A DNA stretch of 64,000 nt. Source: Brasenia schreberi. Lineage: Eukaryota; Streptophyta; Magnoliopsida; Nymphaeales; Cabombaceae. The notes under the pieces were generated by a model. That model was not told the origin of the DNA. It did not search any database and saw only the letters and a list, made by a program, of their open reading frames with translations. Below are positions 36,842 through 46,187 of the stretch, in pieces (positions within the stretch are counted from its first letter, which is position 1; each line of letters begins with the position of its first letter). The translations under genes were made by a program, and so were the position numbers. The stretch covers positions 11,085,001 to 11,149,000 of the forward strand of contig JAYKKT010000087.1 in assembly GCA_036023115.1 (NCBI GenBank), written 5' to 3'.

Positions 36842-37917
36842 CAATACAACATCAACAACTAAGCCTTTTCCCATATTAGACGGGGTCGCCTACATGTATT
36901 CTTTGTTTCCACATAGCCCTATCATGTGCCATGTTAGTATTTAACTCACAATAAGCTAGATCATTCTTTATTGTTTCTTTTCAACCTCTTTTGTGGTCGT
37001 CCTCTACCTCTTTAGGATAAAATATTATCCTAAAGATACTTACAATATTTAGGATACAATACCTTTAAGAAGGTATGAAAAACTAAATTTAGAAAGTATT
37101 CTTTCTATACGTCCAAACCATCTTAAACGATATTCTCTCATTTTATCCTCTATTGGTACCACTCCTAATTTATTTCTAATAACCTCATTATGTATACGGT
37201 CTTTTCTTGTATGACCACTCATCCATCACATCTTCATTTCTATCAAAGACATCTTTTGTATATATTGATGATTAACTGCCCAACACTCAAAACTATAAAA
37301 TATGGCAGGTCTAATTGTTGCTCTATAATATTTACCTTTTAACTTTAATTATATCTTCTTATCATAAAGAATACATGATACTCCTCTCCATTTTAACCGA
37401 TCAGTATTAATTCCATGCGTAACATCTTCATCAATTCTTTCATCACCCTGAAAAATTGACCCTACGTATTTAAAACTTTCCTTTTGGGGGATGCAATGTG
37501 TGCCAATTTTAATTTCTCTGTCCTCTAAAGTGACCAAATGATCAAACTTACATTCCATATATTATGACTTTGTTATACTAAGTCGGAAGTCTTTGCTTTC
37601 TAATGTTTCTCTCCATAGTTTCAATTTTCTATTAACTTTTTCCTTAGACCCCTTAACTAACACAATGTCATTTGCAAATAACATACACCAAGGTACTTTA
37701 TCTTGAATATATTTTGTTAACTCATCAATCACCATTATAAATAAGTATGGACTTAAAGTTGATCCTTGATGTAACCCAATATTAACTTCAAAGAAGTCCG
37801 TCATTCCTTGATGAGTTTTCACACATGTTTTTGCACCATCGTACATGTCTCTTGTAAGGTTTATGTATGTCAATGGAACACCTCCTTTTTCCAAGGTTCT
37901 CCAAAGAACCTCCCTCG
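36842..37917 (-). mobile_element. 5'-truncated RTE LINE copy
   Basis: The minus-strand element ends in a TTG-type tail at 36,842 and is cut at 37,917 inside the reverse transcriptase (about 1.1 kb kept). Recognisable pieces are [40 protein letters not shown] and WCMLFANDIVLVKGSKEKVN, in which the catalytic FADD box reads FAND. Frameshifts follow downstream. Such 5' truncation is normal for LINE insertion. Confidence 0.8.
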
Positions 37918-38040
37918 ATAGTGACTGTGACCCGTTTAGTTGAAGGTCATGAGTTCAATACCTCGAGTGATCTTCAGTCAGGGTGCTTGCCTAAAACCAA
38001 CTTTCGGGGTTATATCAGCGTAACGGCCGGTCGTAGCTAT
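37918..38040 (+). repeat. SINE-like tRNA-related sequence
   Basis: Directly beyond the truncated RTE it reads GTGACCCGTTTAGTTGAAGG, TCATGAGTTCAATACCTCGA (B-box-like), then GGGTGCTTGCCTAAAACCAA. It is a plausible tRNA-derived SINE with no sister copy in the window. Confidence 0.35.
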
Positions 38041-38574
38041 CAAAGCTGTTGCAGTAGAAGGTGGGTCAGCCAAACAATGCCAAGCTTCGGATCAACTGGG
38101 ACTCATCTCGAGCTCACTAAATCTTGGCTAAGCTTGAGCCAATTACCAGTGTTAAGCTTGAGTTCGCCTTGAAGGGAAACCTCAGGTTCAACGGATAAAT
38201 AAACTATCCAAGTCCGGTTCCAACATTGAGCTTGAACTCTAGGTTCAGCCTCGGTGAGCTGAGCCTAACAGACTTAAACCAATCTTAACTTGTTTTATGT
38301 TCGTGCTATTATGTGAAGGATTCACTCATTGGGCATTAAACTCTAATCACGGTTCTTGTTGTAGTTGATAGTTGAGGAACCAAATAACAAGCTACCTGGA
38401 CAACACCCTCCTTCCAAAAAAAACTAAAATGACCACATAGTAAATATTAAACTAATAAGAGTAAATACTAAACTTGATCTTACCCAAATGATGAAGAAAA
38501 GTATATCTTATTCGGTGCCCTTCAATAGTTTTTATCATGCTCAATAGATTGATCATTCCACTCATTGCTCGATA
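38041..38574. other. Gene-free spacer
   Basis: Nothing recognised. Confidence 0.4.
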
Positions 38575-38930
38575 TGGGACTAAACCTATATATCATAGTC
38601 TGAATTCAGTTCGGTTCGGTTCCAATACTAGAACTGTAAACTGAATTGTTAGTTATATTTTCTATTAGAACTGAATCAAACCTTTCAATATCTAGAACCG
38701 AACCAAACTAACGTATCCTTGAACACTCTAACCTGACATGAAACACAACTTTTCAGGGTCTCTCTCTAAGGCCATATTGCCAGCCAGTGTCGTGTGATTT
38801 TAGAACCGAACCGTTCAGTTCTATCGGTTTGATTCGGTTTGGGTGGATCCTTGAATGCCCCTCAGGCTCTCTCTCTCTCTCTCTCTAGAGAGGCCATATT
38901 GCCAGCCAGTCTCATGCGATTTCAGTGTTT
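38575..38930. mobile_element. hAT-like relic with a local duplication
   Basis: 38,600-38,720 aligns with the right end of the hAT-like element at 11,518-12,345 (TTAGAACTGAATCAAACC versus TTAGAACTGAACCAAACT; GAACCGAACCAAACT shared). It is followed by a duplicated stretch containing GGCCATATTGCCAGCCAGT at about 38,771 and 38,891, each preceded by CTCTCTCT. Confidence 0.45.
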
Positions 38931-39365
38931 TAAGTTGTATGGGTCGTGTCATTCTGTTTGTCATAGTCCGTTGACCCGAACACAACTTGGTTTTTTCGTG
39001 TTATTTTTGTGTACACGGACACGTAGCCTGAACACGCACTCTTTTATCATCTCCGTGTCGAGGTTCGTATAGTGTCTTACATTGGCAACGGAACGCCGAT
39101 TTTTTAACATGCAACAGACTTTTATTTTAGTATAATATCTCCGATATACTGAAGGGAGAAAAAAGGGAGAAAACTGAAAATCGTGCGCGATGGAGTCAGA
39201 GGAACCAAGTGCGAAGGCATTCTTGTTTGCAGCATTCATTTCCTTCGATCGGTCTCTCTTCTGTTAAGAGAGAGAGAGAGAGCGATGAGCGATTCGAAGT
39301 ACTTTTCAACCACTAAGAAGGGAGAGATCCCCGAACTCAAGGAAGAACTCAATTCTCAATATAAG

Positions 39366-39948
39366 GTGTCATACCCACCCCTTTTCCTTTTGTTTCTTTC
39401 TTTCTCTGAGAAGAATTTCGATTAACCCCAAATATTCTTACTCGATCTAAGGGAATTTGATTTCTCATTTCCGATTCCGTGAGTTCACTGCAATGCGACC
39501 GTCCCATGTGCAGATCCCATGTCATAGGACCTTTTTCTTTCATATTAGCGTTAGAATCAATGGTTTTCCTTTCGGGAGGATATCTTGTTGTTTCGAATCG
39601 TTTGTAATGAATTAAAATAGTGGGAAGTTGATCTAGAACTTCTTTGCATTCGTGGGACGAACGATGAATCATTCGATGGAATCTCTTTCCCCGAAATTGG
39701 TGTCATGGAAGGAAATTCGTTATTGTAGAAACCAATGTTGCCTCTTCCATGTTTTGATTTGTTCTTATTTCTTAATGAACGTTGAGATTCATGAGCAGCA
39801 GCCACAAGTGTAAGTACTAAGTAATTCCATTATCACGACCAATGTATTTTTCGATTCAATGCTCCTCTTGTTGTTAACAAACTCTACGTAAAATCCAGTG
39901 GTATTTTTCGATTTGATAGTTGGAATAGGTTGGTAATTATAAGAACTG
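39366..39948 (+). other. Intron 1 (5' part) of the beta-adaptin pseudogene
   Basis: Ordinary AT-rich intron after the exon-1 donor, running to the inversion breakpoint. No repeat was recognised. Confidence 0.5.
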
Positions 39949-39961
39949 AATTCTGGCTTAT

Positions 39962-42873
39962 ACAACAACAACTAACAACAACAACAACTAAGCCTTTTCC
40001 CATACTAGACGGGGTCGGCTACATGGATTCTTTGTTTCCACAGATCCCTATCATGTGCCATGTTAGCAGTTAACTCCCAATAAGCTAGATCATTCTTTAT
40101 TGTTTCTTTCCAACACTTTTGTGGTTGTCCTCTACCTCTTTTAATACTTTCAAAATTTAGTTTTTCTAACCTTCTTACAGGTTCTTTTGATCTTCTTTCT
40201 ATGTCCAAACCATCTTAAACGATGTTCTCTCATTTTATCCTCTATTGGTACCACTCCTAATTTGTTTCTAATAACCTCATTATGTATACGGTCTTTTCTT
40301 GTATGACCACTCATCCATCTCAACATCTTCATTTGTGTCACAGACATCTTTTGTACATGTTGATGATTAACTGTCCAACACTCACAACCATAAAACATGG
40401 CAGGCCTAATTGCTGCTCTATAATATTTACCTTTTAACTTTAATGGTATCTTCTTATCACAAAGAATACCTGATGCTCCTCTCCATTTTAACCAAATAGC
40501 ATTAATTCTATGTGTAACATCTCCATCAATTCTTTAATCACTCTGAAAAATTGACCCTAGATATTTAAAACTTTCCTTTTGGAGAATGCAATGTGTGCCA
40601 ATTTTAATTTCCATGTCCTCTGAAGTAACCAAATGATAAAACTTACATTCCATATATTCTGTCTTTGTTCTACTAAGTCGGAGGCCTTTGCTTTCTAATG
40701 TTTCTCTCCATAGTTCCAATTTTCTATTAACTTTTTCCTTAGACTCCTCCACTAATACAATGTCATCTGCAAATAACATACACCAAGGTACTTCATCTTG
40801 AATATGTTTTGTTGACTCATCCATCACCATTATAAATAAGTATGGACTTAAAGTTGATCCTTGATGTAACCCAATATTAACTTCAAAGAAGTCTATCGTT
40901 CCTTAATGGGTCCTCACACATGTTTTTGCACCATCATACATGTCTCTTATAAGGTTAATATATGTCAATGGGATACCTCTTTTTTTCAAAGTTCTCCAAA
41001 GAACCTCCCTCGGTACCCTATCATAAGCTTTTTCTAGATCAATAAATATCATGTGAAGGTCTTTCTTTTTTGCTCTAAAATGTTCCATAAGACGTCTTAA
41101 AAGGTGAATCGCTTCAATAGTAGATCTGCCTGGCATGAATCCAAATTGGTTCTCTGTTGTACTCGATACTTGTCTTAACCTACGTTCGATAATTCTTTCC
41201 CATAATTTCATAGTATGACTCATTAACTTGATACCTCGATAATTCACACAATTTTGAATGTCTCCCTTGTTCTTATATATGGGTATAAGTGTACTTGCTC
41301 TCCATTCCTCGGGCATCTTTTGGTTTTTTCGTATTTCATTAAATAGTCTTGTGAGCCAAGTAGGAGGAGGTCCCAAGCCCAGAAAAAGGAGGAGGGTTGT
41401 GTTAGGCTTCCGACAGCCAGTGTAAAACTTTGTCGGACTTAACATGGATTCTAAAAAAAAAAAAAAAAGAATCTATGTAGCTGACCCCATCTAGTACGGG
41501 AAAAGGCTTAGTTGTAGTTGTAGTAGTAGTAGTCTTGTGAGCCAAGTGATTCCTATTTCTCATAGTATTTTCCAAACTTCTATAGGAATATTATCAGGTC
41601 CTACCGATTTACCACCCTTCATATGTTTAAGAGCCTCTTTGACTTCATTCTTTTGAATACGTCGGTAGAAATTGTGGTTTATATACTTTCCTGACTTAGC
41701 TAAATCTCCTAAACTAATACTAACATCTTTATTTTCATTAAAAAGATTATAAAAATAGTTTTTCCACCTATTTCTTATATCATCATTTGCCACTAGAATT
41801 TTTTCATCCTCGTCTTTTATGCATCTAACAAAATTAAGATCTTTAGTTTTCTTATCTCTAGCCCTAGCTATCCTAAAAATATCTCTTTCACCCTCTTTTG
41901 AGTTGAGTTTTTTATATAAGTCCTCCCAAATCTTAGCTTTTGCTTCACTAACGGCCTTTTTTGCTTCCTTCTTTGCTTTCTTATAAGCTTCTAAAGTTTC
42001 ACTAGTTTTCTTGGCATAATATAATTTGTAACATGCCCTTTTTGCCTTGATTTTATTTTGTACTACTTGACTCTACCACCAAGCTTCTTTTTGTGCCGGT
42101 ACACCTCCCTTAGATACTCCTAACACATCTTTCGCCACTTTCCTAATATGTATAGCCATATTGTTCCACATATCACAGGGTGTGCCAACATAATTCCAAA
42201 CATCTCCTTGAAGGACTTTCTGTTTAAATATATCTTATTTCTCGCTTTTGAGGTTCCACCATTTAGTCCGAATAGCTCGATGCACTCTTTTCTTCTTTGT
42301 CCATTTTTTTATTTGTAAATCCATAACTAAAAGTTGATGTGGTTAAGCTTTCTCCTGGAATTACCTTACAATCTTTACAACACGCTCTATCTTTTTTTCT
42401 ACAAATAAAGTAATCAATTTGTGTTTGTGATAAGCCACTCTTATAAGTAATTAAATGTTCATCTCATTTTTTGAAGATTGTATTGACTATAAAGAGATCA
42501 AATGCCACAGCAAAATTTAAAATCTCCCTACCTTCCTCGTTTATATCCCCCAAACCAAAGTTTCCATGAATCCCTTGATATCCTAATGCCTTTTTACCGA
42601 CATGTCCATTTAAATCTCCTCCTAAACAAATCATCTCCCTTTGTGGAATCTTTTGAAACACCTTATCTAACTCTTCCCAAAAAACTGTCTTTATACTATC
42701 TTCTAGTCCTACTTGGGGTAAGTAAGCACAAACTATATTCAAAACCTCTGCTCCTAACACTAATTTCAACGTCATGATACGGTCACCATATCGTTGTATG
42801 TCTACTACACTCTCCTTTAAATCTATGATAATACCAACTCCGTTTCGAGCCTTTTCTTTACCTGAATACCATT
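39962..42873 (-). mobile_element. RTE-clade LINE, best preserved copy
   Basis: It reads on the minus strand from within the endonuclease (42,873) to a (TTG)n tail at 39,962. Large frames survive: endonuclease with GGDLNGHVGKKALGYQGIHG (42,775-42,464); reverse transcriptase with [35 protein letters not shown] and [17 protein letters not shown] (41,445-40,903), then FADD with flanks WCMLFADDIVLVEE (40,830-40,534); C-terminus with [20 protein letters not shown] (40,398-40,150) ending RDLWKQRIHVADPV and a stop at about 40,005. A CAA-to-TAA change at 40,903 and frameshifts make it inactive. A SINE-like element sits in it at 41,362-41,530. The 5' roughly 500 bp are missing. Confidence 0.88.
41345..41547 (+). 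mobile_element. RTE-derived SINE-like insertion with 17-bp target duplication
   Basis: AGTCTTGTGAGCCAAGT is repeated perfectly at 41,345-41,361 and 41,531-41,547, bracketing a 169-bp plus-strand insertion inside the minus-strand RTE. The insertion reads GGTCCCAAGCCCAG, GGAGGAGGGTTGTGTTAGGC, TTCCGACAGCCAGTG, CTTTGTCGGACTT, CATGGATTCT, 16 A, then GAATCTATGTAGCTGACCCC, GGCTTAGTTG and a TAG-type tail. The last part matches the RTE 3' end. Here the middle (ACAAATTATGATAGGG...) is replaced by poly(A). Confidence 0.8.
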
Positions 42874-42901
42874 ATTTATTCATGAAATTTCACGAAGTTT
42901 C

Positions 42902-43232
42902 ACAGAGATTGTTACCTTCACGAATGTATTTACAGCAAGTATAGCAAGATCAGGCTGGCTTTTGGCATAGTTTATAAGATACAAGTAAACCAGCTTCTTG
43001 AGCTCCAGATTTTCTGTTTGCATACAGTTCACTACATCCGTAAACAAGGATGAAACATCTTTACCAACTGTCATGGCAGCTATAACCTTCTTCACAGCAT
43101 CTTTTCTCTTATCCTACAAAGACACAAAATTAAGCGAGTACATAAGCCAGAATTTATGATAAACTATGCCAAAAGCCAGCCTGATCTTGCTATACTTGCT
43201 GTAAATACATTCGTGAAGGTAACAATCTCTGT
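42902..43232. repeat. Perfect 74-bp inverted repeat made from beta-adaptin exon 2
   Basis: The arms are 42,902-42,975 and 43,159-43,232, identical in inverse orientation over all 74 bp. Each covers the last 60 nt of exon 2 plus the first 14 nt of intron 2, with a loop of 183 bp. A transcript across it would form a long hairpin. Confidence 0.9.
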
Positions 43233-43404
43233 ATTTCGTGCATCTTCACTGGGGATTTTAGGACTATTTCAGAAAAGCATATAAATAATAGACTCTTTCT
43301 GTTCTGTGTCAGCAGTTACAATTTGCAATTTGATCCATTGAATTGTGACAGTAGAGTGGCTAAAAGATTTTTATGGATTCTTTTAGCGATTTAGATTGTT
43401 TCAA

Positions 43405-44322
43405 TAAAATGTTGGAAAAGAGAAGTATTTCATTGACATACATTAATCTTATAAGAGCAATGTATGATGGTGCACAAACATGTGAAGGAACAATGGATTT
43501 CTTTGAAGTTAATATTGAATTCTCAAGGATCAACTTGTGTTTATCTTGGTTATTAACGAGTTAACAAAGCATATTTAAGATGAAATATTTTTTGTGATGT
43601 TATTTGTGGATGACATCTTGTTAATGGATGAGCTTAAGGAAAAAGCTAATAGGAAATTAGAATTATGAAAAAAACATTAGAAAGTAAAGGGTTCCAACTT
43701 ATTAGAACAAAAAAAATATATATGAAATGCAAGTTTGGTTATTTTATTACTTCAAATCACATATAATCTAAGACTGACACACATCACTTTCTTGGTGAGG
43801 AAAAATTTAAGTTAAATAATGCTGGTTAGTTAAAATAGAAAGATGCTTTAGATATTCTATGACAAGAAGATACCATTAAAGCTGATAGGTAAATATTATA
43901 GAGTAACAATTAGACTCACTATCTTATATGGTTCTCAATGTTGGCCATTAATCATGAACATGTACAAAAGATGATTGTGGCAGAGATCAATATGTTAAGA
44001 TGGATATATGGTCAAACAAGAAATGAACATACACTAATGAGGTTATCGTAAATAAATTTGAGGTGGCATTAATAGATGATAACATGAAGAAAAATCATTT
44101 AGGATGGTTTGAACTTTGAACACGTAAAAACATGACCAAAGAAAGCTCCGGTAAGATGCTATAAAAAACTAGTTGGTGAAAATGTTAAAAGAGTTAGAGA
44201 AAGACCATAAAAGTATTGGAAGGAAGCAATAAAGAATAACTTAACTTATGTTGAGTTAACTAGTAGCATAGCACAAGATCGAGTTTTATGGAAACAAAGA
44301 ATCTAATATGGGAGAAGGCTTA
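43405..44322 (+). mobile_element. RTE LINE 3' part in intron 2 of the beta-adaptin pseudogene
   Basis: A plus-strand, 5'-truncated RTE, more diverged than its neighbours: [28 protein letters not shown], then a degraded reverse transcriptase and C-terminal region down to TTATGGAAACAAAGAATCTA and GGGAGAAGGCTTA. The usual TTG tail is replaced by a (TCTA)n repeat. Confidence 0.7.
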
Positions 44323-44329
44323 ACTGGAT

Positions 44330-44412
44330 ATCTATTTATCTTTCTATCTATCTGTTTGTCTATCTATCTATCTATCTATCTATCTATATCTATGTGTATA
44401 TGTATATATATA
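44330..44412. repeat. (TCTA)n microsatellite
   Basis: TCTA/TCTG units with a TATA end, directly at the 3' end of the RTE fragment. Confidence 0.9.
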
Positions 44413-45250
44413 CTTTTTCTTGCCCTGGACAAGTACTTGTCTAATTCAGCGAGATTTTATCTCATTATAGGATTCACAAGATTCAAACCCTCTGATTCGG
44501 GTTTTGGCTGTGCGTACCATGGGATGCATTCGTGTTGACAAGATCACTGAGTATTTATGTGATCCACTTCAACGGTGTCTTAAGGTGACATGGTTTTGTA
44601 TGATCGTGTAATCTTTCCTTTTAATGTTTTTGTTGGACACTTGCCTCTTCCAACGTTTTATTAATCAAAGCATTTTTGGTTTGCTTGTTACACTGCACTA
44701 GGATGATGATCCCTATGTTCAAAAGACAGCAGCCATATGTGTTGCAAAACTGTATGATATAAATGCTGAGCTTGTGGAGGACTGAGGTTTCCTAGACGCA
44801 TTGAAGGATTTGATCTCTGACAATAATCCCATGGTAGTTGCAAATGATGTTGCAGCTCTTGCTGAGATCCAAGAGAAATCTTTGAAATTACTAGCCCTAT
44901 GCTTACAAAGCTCCTCGCTGCTTTAAACGAGTGTACCGAGTGAGTTTCCTGTTCTAATTGTTTTTCTTCAATAGAAGTTCCTAAAACAGTAAATTCATTT
45001 GGCTTTTCTAAAGATTGATGCAACTTCCTCTTAATACGAGGGTCTTCGGTGACTCTTTTCAATCATCATAGTAGTATGAGTTTAGGATGTTTATAGTAGG
45101 AATCTTACTTTCTGTTAGGTTTGTTTTCAAAAGATATTTTTGTCTGGAGCTGATCTTTCTTTTATCCCATCACATCTCACTGCAACCAATCTTCATTAGC
45201 TTGGAATGCTAAAAAAGTTTCATTTATCTCTGAAACATCTAAACCAGATA

Positions 45251-45400
45251 TGCAACAACAACAACAGCTAAGCCTTTTCCCATACTAGATGGGGTCGGCT
45301 ACATGGTTTCTTTGTTTCCACAGAGCCCTATCATAATTTGTAGAATCCATGGTAAATAAGTCCGACAAAGTTTTATGCCGGCTGTCGGAAGCCCACAGAG
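45251..45400 (-). mobile_element. RTE-derived SINE-like element
   Basis: On the minus strand it reads GGCTTCCGACAGCCGGCATA, AAACTTTGTCGGACTTATTT, ACCATGGATTCTACAAATTA, TGATAGGGCTCTGTGGAAAC, then the RTE 3' end (CATGTAGCCGACCCCATC) and (GTT)n. It lacks the outermost 5' part. It lies next to another RTE tail. Confidence 0.7.
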
Positions 45401-45412
45401 CTCTATCTAAAC

Positions 45413-45590
45413 AGCAACAACAACAACAACAATTAAGACTTTTCCCATACTAGACGGGGTCGGCTACATGGATTCTTGGTTTTCACAGAGCCCTATCATG
45501 TGCCATGTTAGCAGTTAACCCAGAATAAGCTAAGATCATTCCTTATTGTTTCTTTCCAACACTTTTGTGGTCGTTCTACTCTTAGTGCTT
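45413..45590 (-). mobile_element. RTE LINE 3' end, severely truncated
   Basis: About 180 bp: a (TTG)n tail, the TAGCCGACCCCGTC block, then TGCTAACATGGCACATGATA and AAAGTGTTGGAAAGAAAC of the C-terminal coding end. It is only about 12 bp from the SINE-like element at 45,251-45,400, suggesting one inserted in or beside the tail of the other. Confidence 0.75.
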
Positions 45591-46187
45591 TCCTGTCTCT
45601 AAACTCATTCACTCTGTACACGTGCTGGTAGTTGGTTTTGCTTTGTTTGGTTTTACATACATTAAAAATTTTGCTCACTGATCACTTGATAGGGTTGTTT
45701 GTATAGGACTAGGATCTACAAGCAACATCCATTTTTAATTAGAAAATTTTAAACTTGCAGTTGCTCACTTTCCTGTTACAAGAAGCACAAAGGTACTCCA
45801 CTCCTCATTCCTGCTTTATGTTTGATATTTTATATGTGTGAATGTTTGTTCATGTTACTACTTGATTTCAGTTTGTTATGTCTTGTAACTTTTTCTGTAC
45901 ATGGTTTCGATTGTTGTTCTAATTTATGATGTGTGGAGTTTGAACGCAATGCTATTTTGGCATATGTTACAGATATAACAAACTTGATTAGTCTGAGACA
46001 TCCAATTCAATAATCATCTTAATATACAATTCCTGAGTTACCAAGGGTGCTTTGTTGGCCACCGTCTATCCTTTGCTCATTCCTGATGCATATGAGCTGG
46101 TGCACACGCATTCTGCATACACATATATCAGCGTTCTTCCTTATACTTCAGACTGTCCTTTGGTCATCAGTGAAATACTAATGGCAG
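45591..46187. other. Spacer with one possible exon
   Basis: 45,761-45,792 has a good acceptor (TTGCAG) and donor (AG|GTAC) and an open frame (LLTFLLQEAQ), but its phase does not join the next candidate exon, so it is not counted. Nothing else is seen. Confidence 0.3.

Larger units (their letters stand above)
39949..43154. other. Inverted segment bounded by 13-bp inverted repeats
   Basis: AATTCTGGCTTAT at 39,949-39,961 and its exact reverse complement ATAAGCCAGAATT at 43,142-43,154 bracket a 3.2-kb block holding an RTE copy and beta-adaptin exon 2, both on the minus strand. Turning the block round would put exon 2 and the RTE in the sense direction of exon 1, so an inversion is inferred. Confidence 0.7.
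39285..44939 (+). pseudogene. Beta-adaptin (AP-1/AP-2 large subunit), broken by an inversion
   Basis: The 5' part of a beta-adaptin gene, whose product is the clathrin adaptor large chain working at the trans-Golgi and plasma membrane. Exon 1 (39,285-39,365, +) codes [20 protein letters not shown] and on to SQYK, then a GT donor. Exon 2 (66 codons, [20 protein letters not shown] onward, ending NTFVK) is complete but lies on the minus strand at 43,113-42,916. A second copy of its last 60 nt is on the plus strand (43,159-43,218) without an acceptor. Exon 3 (44,471-44,584, [20 protein letters not shown]...) is intact. Exon 4 (44,702-44,939, DDDPYVQKTAAICVAKLYD...) has an in-frame TGA at 44,783-44,785 where the family has Arg, and a later deletion with frameshift near [20 protein letters not shown]. 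No later beta-adaptin exon was found; about 90 kDa of the usual protein is absent. RTE copies occupy intron 1 (inside the inverted segment) and intron 2. Confidence 0.88.

Noticed and set aside
42880..43095. Minus-strand 71-codon frame read as a small independent gene
   Set aside because: It is beta-adaptin exon 2 read through its donor site, with acceptor and donor visible. It belongs to the broken gene.
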